A stretch of DNA of 64,000 nt from positions 13,267,339 through 13,331,338 of the forward strand of contig NC_034011.1 in NCBI RefSeq assembly GCF_000346465.2, read 5' to 3'. The position numbers were made by a program, and so were the translations under genes. Below, in pieces: positions 53,968-62,471 of the stretch (position 1 is its first letter; each line of letters opens with the position of its first letter). Under the pieces are notes generated by a model. That model was not told the origin of the DNA. It saw only the letters and a list, made by a program, of their open reading frames with translations, and did not search any database. The DNA is from Prunus persica. Taxonomy: Eukaryota > Streptophyta > Magnoliopsida > Rosales > Rosaceae.

Positions 53968-56200
53968 TTATTCAACTGCAGTCTTATCCTCTCTGAAGCG
54001 GGTGACTTCACCATGATGATAAGAAAGTTGTGCATCACTCTCTGAAAGTGATCCGTTTAGTTGACACAATCTCAACTCCAATTGTTCTTGTTCCCTCTTC
54101 AACTCCTCCATACGCTTATTGGCAGATTGAATAGACTTAAGTATAGAAGACTGATGAACTTTTTCAGCTTGTTACAGAGCCAAGGCAATAGAAAGTGAAG
54201 AGTCAACTGCGGCTAAACGATCGCTCTGAGCCTCGGGAGATAGCTTTTGGGAGTAAGCAAAGTGTGCAGAATGATAGTCAACTGCAGTCACCATAAGTGC
54301 GTCGATCATAGCTCGTAAAGATAAGACGTTCGCCCCTACATTGTCAAGAGTAGTCATCAACTTGCCAAGCTCATCTTTGAATGAGGGAAGCCTTTCCAAT
54401 AAAGCCTTCAAGATTATGCTTTTTACTTGGTTTCCTAAAACGGAGATTACTTTGCGAAGGGTTTTGTCTGCAACACCTAATTTGGGCTCCCCACATGACA
54501 TTTCAGAAGTGGATGCATAATTAGCCGGCTTTAATAAATTTTGTTGTGCAAGCGAACCTACATTGACCGACGAGTAATGGTTAAGCAAGTAGAATCAAAG
54601 ATTTCTAAATACGGAGCGTGATAAAGATTGGCATTGTACCTCTTAGGCCAACACCTGAATCACTTATCGGGCGCAAAGCATCATCTTCCTCTTCAATAGG
54701 CAAATGATTAAATGGTACAAGCTCAGACACAGTAGGGACATGATGCACTACTTCTCCCTAATATATATATAAGTAATTAATTAATATATATGTATAGAAA
54801 AGGGGAAGCTCAAGGCGAAATAAAATACGTACCTCATTCATTAGAACCGGTTGTGAAACAGCGGGCGCATCACAAAAAAATGTGTCATCAAGTGGGTATG
54901 CCGCGTCCAAATCACAGTAGAGAGGTCCGACACTTGTCTTCTTATGCCTAAAGTTGACTTCATTGTCTTCATTGCTACTTGTATGCCCTCGCTTCAAATT
55001 GCGAATTCGTCGACCGAGGGGAATGAAATCTTCTTGAGAATATGCTACGCTTTCTATTTCTCCTTTATCATTAGGGACTCGAGTTGGAGGAACATCAATT
55101 GGAGGTGGGTGTTGAACTTGAGGTGCAGGAGTAGTAGAACTACCTTCAACTTCTGGATGAACTCGGAGTGCTCTACCACGGGTGAGTTTATCATGAACTA
55201 AAACTTCATTGCCATGAGACTGAAGAGATTTCGGCTGAGAAAGTGACGACGATTTACCTACAGTTGAGATTCTCTTTGATTTCGTCGATTCAAAGCGATG
55301 CACCTTCAACCACCAAATAACATAATCGGATGTAATCTCAAACTCCCGAATATTGTCCTTAGTAGGTAGGGTTATTGTAGATGCACTGCCAATCTTCAAG
55401 CATTATTTCCAATGTGAGTACACTGATAGCACAGTCCCATTCCGGATGTCATCTTTAAGTTCTCCTGGCACATGTTGTACATAACAAAATTGTCTACTGA
55501 ACCGTTGTGGGCTATAAGGTTGGATGACTCAGTAGTTTTCTTGTCGTAGAGAAACGAAGCCCGAACGAAGACATATCAAATATTTAAAGTCTTCTTTAGA
55601 AATATGATATTCATCAGTCAGTTGTTTGCATTCTGAAAACACTCTTGCTAGACGACTCATTTTCACTTTACCACAAGTCCAGAACAAAGCTCGAGCTGTC
55701 GAATCTTCAAAAATTTCGCCGAAAGTCTTCCTGAGAACCTTGCCATGATGGGAATGGACTTCTCGGAAGATGATGTAAAATGTGTGTCGAAGTATTCACC
55801 CAACCACCCATACACATAATGGAAAGGTAGAACAGTTGTGCAATTCCTTGGATCATCTGCACTAGAAATATCGTTCAGCCCCTTGTAAATGCTGGCCAAT
55901 ACTGGAACTGCTAGGCTAAATGATACACCGTGCGCTATTCGACTGGCAACTTTGAAAACCCCTGGTCTGTAAAACAGTGGAGTAAAGGTCCCCATCTGTA
56001 GATTTGGATTTTTTGAAGCTGCTAAGTTGACAAAACACCTCTTGAGACCAAGATGGAATATGAAGATAATTGTCCACCTCAGATACTTCTGAAGCTAGGA
56101 GAGGCGCACCTACAAGCAATGTGGTACCTTCATCCCAGCTATCACTTTCATCCTCAAGAATAGTAACAGTGCCTTTCTTGAAACACTTGAAGAAGGCCAT
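53968..56200 (-). pseudogene. Antisense plant mobile domain (PMD) ORF in the Tat element
   Basis: Transcribed opposite to gag-pol. From the ATG at 56200 (MAFFKCFKKGTVTILEDESD) the protein reads EVDNYLHIPSWSQ; then, after a frameshift, FYRPGVFKVASRIAHGVSF, SLAVPVLASIYKGLNDIS and FHYVYGWLGEYFDTHF, which match the plant mobile domain (aminotransferase-like PMD, MAIN/MAIL family). It continues through YSPQRFSRQFCYVQHVPGEL and DYVIWWLKVHRFES to a basic region (GRRIRNLKRGHTSSNED) and a C-terminal coiled coil (KRMEELKREQEQLELRLCQL). Frameshifts near 55665 and 55950 and several in-frame stops break it. Some gaps may be introns. PMD genes are known passengers of plant Ty3/gypsy and MULE elements; host members act in genome stability and silencing. 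Confidence 0.75.
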
Positions 56201-56353
56201 CTGTATAAGATGAGCGACATAAAACAATATTTAGTATCAGACTGGTGACTTCATACTTTTTAAAAAAAAAAAAAAAAGAGCTTACTTGTACAAGTTTGAA
56301 GGGCCGGGTAAAGGTGGAATGTCTCGAGAAACAATCTTCACTTGTCTCCTACA

Positions 56354-56745
56354 TAAAGCCTAAGCGCTTGAGCGGGTTATCACCAAGTCGGAGATATGGA
56401 TCAAACCCAAGCGGTATAGGACGTCTACGTTCTTCACTCGTCCTCCACTTACATAAAGCCTAAGCGCTTAAGGGGGTTATCACCAAGTCGGAGAGATGGA
56501 TCAAACCCAAGCGGTATAGGACGTCTACGTTCTTCACTCGTCCTCCACTTACGTAAAGCCTAAGCACTTGTGCGGGTTATCACCAAGTCGGAGAGATGGA
56601 TCAAACCCAAGCGGTATAGGACGTACACGTTCTTCACTCGTCCTCCACGTAAAGCCTAAGCACTTCAACGGTTTATCACCAAGTCGGAGAGATGGATCAA
56701 ACCCAAGCGGTATAGGACGTCCACGTTCTTCACTTTCTTTCAAAG
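56354..56745 (+). repeat. Tandem array of about 100-bp units, 4 copies
   Basis: Units start TAAAGCCTAAGC at 56354, 56454, 56554 and 56650 (periods 100, 100, 96). Each contains GGGTTATCACCAAGTCGGAG, GGATCAAACCCAAGCGGTAT and AGGACGTCTACGTTCTTCAC. They are nearly identical. Open frames through them are repeat artefacts. Confidence 0.95.
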
Positions 56746-56759
56746 TACCTATTGTAAAA

Positions 56760-57800
56760 AAATATATATATATATATAAGTATAAGTATCATCATATAAA
56801 TAAATAAATAAATAATAATTTTAATTTTAAAAATAAAAAAAAATGATTGAAAGAGTAATAGATGTGCAACAGCAAAAAAAAAAAAAGAATTTGAATGGGG
56901 GGCAGCCCAGTATGCCCACTTTTCCAACCCAGCCAGTATGAAGGCCCAGCAGTTGTCGCAGCCCATGTCACGCCAGCAAGGCCCATCATTGTAGCCCATG
57001 TCGCCTGCCCCATGCCTCAGCACCATCCAGCTCGTGGCCCGATCTCCTCCTGGCCCGCTTACTTCAGCTCCAGCACAAGGCCTAGTGCTTCCTTTCCTAA
57101 CGTGAGCCCACCTTGCGCGCCAAGCCTGGCGCCTCCCTTCGAGCCCATATCGCGCCAGCCTCGAGCACTAGCCCGTCGACTTCTTCTCCTAGCTTGAGCC
57201 CACATCACACATAAGGCTTGACGCTTTCTTGCCTTCACCTTGAGCCCAGCGCATGTGGACTCGAACCTGCCAGTCCTTCCAAGTCTCCAGGCCATACCGC
57301 CTAGGCCCTAACGCACACCTCCAGGCATGTTCCAGCCCTTCCACCTTCCAATCTTGCTTCCACAACCCAAAAAAAAAAAAAAAAAAAGCTGATGCAAGAA
57401 CAGGATGAAACAAAGAGTGGTTTCAATCTTACCAACTAGTTTCTTCCTAGACCAAGAGGCGAATTCTTGTGGCTATGCAATTAAAAAAACACACAAAACA
57501 AAAAGAACAGAAACATTAGTTTTCTTCTTTTCTTCCAAACAGCCGCAAGCAAGCACATACATATATGAGAGATGAATCAAAAATGCCAAGTCTCACCACA
57601 TTGGTTATTGATAATTCAAAATGGTGCGAGCCTCAGATTCGTGGACCTTCTTGCTGACAAGAGAAGTTCTTGTTGATCTATTTAGTTAATCTAAATACCC
57701 ATGTGTACAGTGCAATTTAAAGAAGCCAAAAGCCATCAAAGCTCCTAATGGTGTTCGGATTTCTTGTTCCTAGTTTAGGAAAATATTGGATTTTGTATCT
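56760..57800. other. Tat 3' region: A-rich and GC-rich spacer
   Basis: AT-rich tract to 56890, then about 470 bp rich in GCCCA words (CAGCCCATGTCACGCCAG, AGCCCACCTTGCGCGCC), then A-runs (57368-57386) and unremarkable sequence. No gene seen. The composition changes sharply at 56890 and 57360. Confidence 0.5.
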
Positions 57801-57825
57801 TGCTTCACAAGATCTTACCAATATT

Positions 57826-58165
57826 GGATATTATTAAGCTTAATAATATCAACCCCAAAAAAAAAAAAAAAAAAAAAAAAAGGGAAACCAACTTGGGAAA
57901 TAAAAAGCCAACGTTGGAAATAGGGTTCATTGGATATTATTAAGTTTCATAATATCACCCAAAAAAAAAGAGAAAAAGAAACCAACGTGGGAAATAAAAA
58001 GCCAACGTTGGAAATAGGGTTCATTGGATATTATTAAGTTTCATAATATCACCTCGAAAAAAAAAACCAACGTGGGAAATAAAAAGCCAATGTTGGAAAT
58101 ATGGTTCATTGGATATTATTAAGTTTAATAATATCACCCGAAAAAAAAAAAAAAAAAAAAAAGGA
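57826..58165 (+). repeat. Second tandem array in the Tat 3' region
   Basis: Three to four copies of a unit of about 90-95 bp: an A-run, AAACCAACGTGGGAAATAAA, AAGCCAACGTTGGAAATAGG, GTTCATTGGATATTATTAAG, and a TTTCATAATATCACC end. The first copy holds a perfect 24-bp palindrome at 57828-57851 (GATATTATTAAG and its complement). A-run lengths vary between copies. Confidence 0.92.
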
Positions 58166-58228
58166 GAAAGGAACACTTCAAGCTGCACCTCCTACATATG
58201 ACAAAGCACATGTCTACAATGCATCATG

Positions 58229-58242
58229 AAGTGGGGGCAATT
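58229..58242 (+). other. Polypurine tract of the Tat element
   Basis: GAAGTGGGGGCAATT immediately upstream of the right LTR (TGTAGACAAAG at 58243). It primes plus-strand DNA synthesis in LTR retroelements. Confidence 0.8.
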
Positions 58243-58945
58243 TGTAGACAAAGAAATTTTGGTGCAATAAATTCCATTGGACAAGAAAATAATTAGGGTT
58301 CGGTGCATTAAATGGTGGGCCATGTAATTCGCCCATGTGGCGCGTGGCTCATCAAAATCGGATTAGTTGTCAAAAATGACACATGGCGACATCCGACGGA
58401 GTGCATCAAACGGTTCAAGATGAAGACAAAATTAAAGGAAAGAATCTTCTATGATTGACTTTGATTTAAATCAAATATTAATCAGGTCAATCAATTAAAG
58501 ATAATCTGGTTAGATTGCCAGATTATGGGAATTGATTTAAATCAAATCAAAATTCCACAAAACAAGGTTTTAAATAGGGAAAGATATTTAGGTCAAGCAT
58601 CCTACAAGAGCCTATAAATAGGAGGCCTCAAGACGAAAGGAGGGGCAGAAAAAAAACCTGGCACTCAGAAGAAACAGAAAACTCTCTGCATTCTTCACCT
58701 TACTTTGGAAGAGCCACCAAGCACAATAAATACGTGCCGGTTCCTTCACCATAGAAAAATTCCAAATACCAAACAAGCTTCGTGCTACCCGTTTGATCAA
58801 GATCAAGTCTCTACGACCCTTGTATCAAGCACAAATTTTCTTTAAACACTTTGGAGATCAAATCAGAGGATTCAATACAGAGATTGTAACCCTAAATTTC
58901 ATTAATACAATATTATTTTGTACACATGTTCTTGTCTCATTTGTC
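58243..58945 (+). repeat. Right (3') LTR of the Tat element
   Basis: Begins TGTAGACAAAG. It aligns with 45199-45915 throughout but stops at ...CTCATTTGTC (58945), about 20 bp short of the GTTTACA end seen in the left LTR. The next base belongs to copia C. Confidence 0.92.
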
Positions 58946-59720
58946 TTCTGAACCTACAACCCAGGTAACTTCCCAAAACATTGATGTTGAAGAGTTATAT
59001 TTAACTAATTTGTTTTCAGACGATCCATCTAATGAGATACATCTACAACCATACCAATTACCTGTTTGTAAGAATCGTGGTATCCCGAAGATTCAATATG
59101 AAGCGGATCCCAAAGCTAAAGTGAAGTACCCGATTAGCAACTATGTTTCCACTAACAGATTGTCCACACCACATGCCATGTTGATCAAACAACTAGATTC
59201 TTTGTCTACACCAAGCCGTGTAGAAGAGGCTTTGATGGATCCGAACTGGAAACAAGCGATGAATGATGAGATGCAAGCTCTTCAAAAGAATTCCACATAG
59301 GAACTTGTTCCTCTCCCAAGTGGCAAACGAACTGTGGGTTGTAGATGGATTTATACCATTAAGTTGAAGGCAGATGGATCAATCGAATGATACAAAGCTC
59401 GATTGGTGGCAAAAGGGTATACTCAGAGATATGCAGTGGATTATCAGGAGATGTTTGCTCTAGTAGCTAAAATCAATACTGTACGAATCCTGATATCACT
59501 TGTTGAAAACTTGGATTGGCCATTACACCAATTCGATGTCAAAAATGCCTTTTTACATGGTGATTTAGAAGAAGAAGTTTATATGGATCCTCTGCCTGGA
59601 TGTAACTTGAGTTTCGAATCGAAACACTATGTGTACAAATTCAAGAAGTCTTCGTATGGTTTGAAGTAGTCACCTAGAGCATGGTTTGGGCGGTTGACAA
59701 AGTCTATGAGGGCATTCTGA
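58946..59720 (+). pseudogene. Copia C reverse transcriptase, right part of the split element
   Basis: Starts in the linker (SEPTTQVTSQNIDVEELYLT), then VKYPISNYVSTNRLSTPHAM, RVEEALMDPNWKQAMNDEMQ and the RVT_2 domain: LVPLPSGKRTVGCRWIYTIK, KARLVAKGYTQRYAVDYQEM, FDVKNAFLHGDLEEEVYMD, FKKSSYGLK. In-frame stops lie after NST, after SIE and after YGLK. It ends at RLTKSMRAF near 59719, before the catalytic YVDD, where an inverted copia fragment begins. Continuous with the integrase at 44340-45198. Confidence 0.88.
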
Positions 59721-60428
59721 TACAGCCCCTTGGATGATACCCAGAGCTCTAGCGTCCTTCACCAAGTTCTCATGCATCAGCTTCCTCTCTGCCTCTGTGA
59801 GCTCCTTCGCCTCCTTCGTCGGAGTTTTGTACCCATTCTCCACAAGATCCCATAGCTCGTGTGAACGGAAGATGGTTTTCATTTTGATTTGCCAGAAATC
59901 AAAATTTTCACCATTAAAAATGGGTGTCCTGAGTTCTCCTCCTCCAGATCCAGACATGTTAGTCTAGATTACAGATTTGAGCTCAAGAATCACACAACGA
60001 GCTTTTGCTCAGAGATTCGAACCCAACCTCACAGTCACAACGCCCAGAAATTCAGCCCAACCTGGCTCTGAGGCCATGTTAGTGTTTAATAAGCTTCTGA
60101 TAAAAATGGAGGAAAATGAGTATATTGAAGAAGAGAGTGAAGGGAAGAATAATGCTCTGTAAAACTTTCGTATTTTTTTGTTGTTGTCTGTTGAGCTGTA
60201 TCACTCACAGCTCATATTACTGTTAGAAGAGAGAGAGAGCTGGACAAATCCTAGCTTCAATCTCAACCATCCAACTATACTACTAGTAAGATTATGACAC
60301 CTGTCCAGTCAAGTCCTATGAGACTTAACAAACCGTTTGACTATTATAGACAGCTTAGCCTATGAGCTAAGTATAACACTAAACCAGCAATTACATACTA
60401 AATCAGTTTACCATTTTGCACACTAACA
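59720..60428 (-). mobile_element. Copia element E, 5' end only (LTR, PBS, gag start)
   Basis: Minus strand: LTR 60077-60428 (TGTTAGTG...CACTAACA), a PBS-like TGGCCTCAGAGCC directly after it (two bases off TGGTATCAGAGCC), a leader, then gag from an ATG at 59957 (MSGSGGGELRTPIFNGENFD, FWQIKMKTIFRSHELWDLV, ALGIIQGAVS). Gag is cut at about 59725 at the junction with copia C. Head-to-head with copia C, so the two joined by rearrangement or the rest was deleted. Confidence 0.85.
60077..60428 (-). repeat. LTR of copia element E, 352 bp
   Basis: Ends TGTTAGTG / CACTAACA are perfect 8-bp inverted repeats. On the right it abuts receptor-kinase coding sequence with no spacer, marking an insertion point inside a kinase gene. 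Confidence 0.85.
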
Positions 60429-60689
60429 GGAAGACCATGCAAAGTCGCTTGTTGGTGTATTCAAGATGATGAGAAGGATAGGCCAACCATGAGGTAGGTT
60501 GTTCAAGTTCTCGAGGGAGTTTCAGATGTTGGTATATCCCCAATGCTGTGGTTCCTCCAGCGCCTTACAGAACTTTCAATAGAAGCCATTAATTACGAGG
60601 AGACCACTTTTGGTTCAGATTCGTTTTCACTCACTAATGTCCCAAGTGCATTTCAACCTCAAATTAGAAGCTGTTCAAAGGAAATGTAA
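60429..60689 (+). pseudogene. G-type lectin S-receptor-like kinase, C-terminal end
   Basis: Reads CKVACWCIQDDEKDRPTM, an in-frame TAG, then VVQVLEGVSDVGISPMLWFL and on to SAFQPQIRSCSKEM and a stop (60687-60689). KVACWCIQDDEKDRPTM is the end of subdomain XI of plant S-domain receptor kinases (At2g19130-like). The lectin, PAN, membrane and catalytic parts are absent; the fragment starts exactly at the copia E LTR. Nonsense codon plus truncation make it a pseudogene. 60690-60972 has no gene. Confidence 0.85.
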
Positions 60690-60972
60690 CAAGGATGCAG
60701 CTTTTGCAAGCTAAAATCAGCAACTTCCATTTCTATGTTTCCATTAAGATCACGTTTATGTTGCATTCTTCCTACCTACACACGATTTGTATTGAAAACA
60801 TAAGTTTTAGCAACCTAGGTTGATACTTGTTAATAGACGTGAATTAAACCCCATAAGCATCCTACTTTCTTATTTAACATCAGCAAAGCAAATTCTTGCG
60901 GTGAACAAATTCAGTTGATTTAAAATCATTTTATTCGTCAGCATTGCCTCTCATACCAGGGCAGGGGGTTTT

Positions 60973-61250
60973 CACTACAAGAATAAAGGTCAGTAGCGAC
61001 CAATTTCCTTGTGACCACATTAATATTGGTCACAAATACAGTGAATTTAATTACCAATAATACTACATGGTCAGTAAATTGATTAAGATATTTTTTATTT
61101 TTTAATGACTAAATTTTCTGATCAGTATTTAAATTAGTCACTAAAAACAACTTAAAAAATAAAGCTAGTGACCAACACATATGCCAAGCTAGCCTTACTT
61201 ATGTTATTTAATACATCAGTGACCAATTAACTTTTTTAAACTTTATTTTT
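60973..61250 (+). mobile_element. CACTA (En/Spm) transposon terminus
   Basis: CACTACAAGAATAAAGG is a textbook CACTA terminal repeat. It is followed by many GTCACTAA / GTGACCAA / GGTCACAAA words in both orientations (60990-61220), the subterminal transposase-binding repeats. The opposite terminus (ending TTGTAGTG) was not found before 64000, so the element is truncated or extends past the window. Confidence 0.82.
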
Positions 61251-61326
61251 ATTTTTTATTTTTTGTTTTCAAAATGCGCATGTTCTGAGCGAGAAGAGCG
61301 AAAGCATCTAAAGGAAAAAAAATGAC

Positions 61327-61505
61327 GAGCGAGCTCAGAGCGAGACCAAAGAGGCCAGAGAGAGTGATACCGTCTTCTTCGACGAGCGAGACCAGAGAGA
61401 GCTCAGAGCGAGCCCGGTGATATGATCTTCTTCGATGAGTGAGCTCAGTGCGAGACCAACGAGACCAAAGAGACCAGAGAGAGCGATACAGTCTTCTTCG
61501 ACGAG
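61327..61505 (+). repeat. Imperfect tandem repeat, three units of 53-67 bp
   Basis: Units share GCGAGCTCAGAGCGAGACC, CCAGAGAGAG and GTCTTCTTCGACGAGCG. It lies downstream of the CACTA subterminal region. 61506-62142 resembles UTR/intron sequence (T-rich, CTCTTTGCTTTCAATG) with no gene recognised. Confidence 0.75.
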
Positions 61506-62142
61506 CGTCGTCCTCTTCGTCTCTGTCATTTCAATTTCTAAGTTTTCTCCCAATATCATGTGAGATTTCTATTTCTCTTTGCTTTCAATGTTAGTTTTGA
61601 TTTCATTTGAGTTAGATTTGAGTACGACTGTGACTCTGAGTCTAATTCTCTATTCCTGAATTCCCTAGTTCTCTAGGTTTGATTTGATAAATAAAGGCTT
61701 TAAGCAAAACTTTGTGTCCTTAAATCAGCTAGGTTTTCCTTTGGTACTCAGGCAGAGCTTGATTTTAGGTTCAATTTTGATTTCAGTTCTGATTATTGCA
61801 TTTTTTTTATCTACTGCTTGTTGTGAATTTCAGTTTGCAGTGGACATGTTCTGATATAAACAATGCATGTCCTGATTAGACTGTTATATATTGTGTTGCA
61901 TTTCACAATCCATTGATTTTCTGACCAATTTTGTTTACTTTAGGCTAGTTTCAAACATCTACCTGAAATGCATTTCACCATGAATTTAAACAGCTTGGAA
62001 ATGCGGTCCTTTAAACTGATTGTTCTTCTATCTGGTCTTCTTCCAAACCCAAAGTTGGAAACCTCAGTGCTACATTATCATCCCCTTGCCAGTACAGTTG
62101 AGGGTCTGGGTAATTATGTTTCGATCTATTCTACATTTGCAG

Positions 62143-62450
62143 AATGCTGCATTCATCTTGGTTCCTAGCGGATTTGGAGATCGTGGTGTGAAAGTATGAT
62201 ATTAGCTGCAAAGTATGCCAGAGAGAACAATGTTCCTTATCTTGGGATTTGTTTGGGCGTGCAAACTTCCGTGATTGAGTTCGCAAGATCCGTAATCGAC
62301 ATTTCTTTCACTAACATGTTTTCTTCTAATTTTAAGACCATATATCAGCCCTAATTTAATTACTTGTTTTAGGTTTTGAGTTTAGAAAGGGCGGACAGCA
62401 CAGAGTTCGATGAACATACACCAAATCTCGTTGTAGTTTTTATGCCTGAG
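62143..62450 (+). pseudogene. CTP synthase gene fragment (two exons with intron)
   Basis: The exon at 62143-62291 follows a TTTGCAG acceptor and reads [16 protein letters not shown]; after a one-base shift near 62193 it reads [20 protein letters not shown], then VIEFARS. This is the glutamine amidotransferase domain of CTP synthase, including the nucleophile Cys in GICLG. An 81-bp intron (62292-62372, GTAATC...TTTTAG) separates the next exon, 62373-62450: VLSLERADSTEFDEHTPNLV, VVFMPE, then a GTACAA donor. Splicing restores RSVLSLERA in frame. The enzyme makes CTP from UTP in the cytosol; this piece covers only about 75 residues. Copia F begins 21 bp after the last exon. Confidence 0.9.
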
Positions 62451-62471
62451 GTACAAATTAATGGTGATGCT

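Larger units (their letters stand above)
45199..58945 (+). mobile_element. Ty3/gypsy Tat-clade retrotransposon, 13.7 kb, nested
   Basis: Left LTR 45199-45915, PBS at 45918, gag-protease, RT, ancestral RNase H, extra archaeal-type RNase H, integrase (to 53429), then a 4.8-kb 3' region with an antisense PMD ORF, tandem repeats, a polypurine tract (58229-58242) and the right LTR 58243-58945. Two RNase H domains, large size, and long repeat-bearing 3' regions are hallmarks of the Tat clade (Ogre/Retand and relatives). The coding region has about a dozen stops and shifts. The LTRs differ at scattered sites, so the insertion is not very recent. It interrupts copia element C. No target duplication is visible. 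Confidence 0.93.

Noticed and set aside
56354..56745. CRISPR-like regular repeats
   Set aside because: Units are directly tandem without unique spacers, in a plant retrotransposon; this is a minisatellite.
56895..57413. Open frames rich in Pro/Arg/Ala
   Set aside because: Same composition effect within the Tat 3' spacer.
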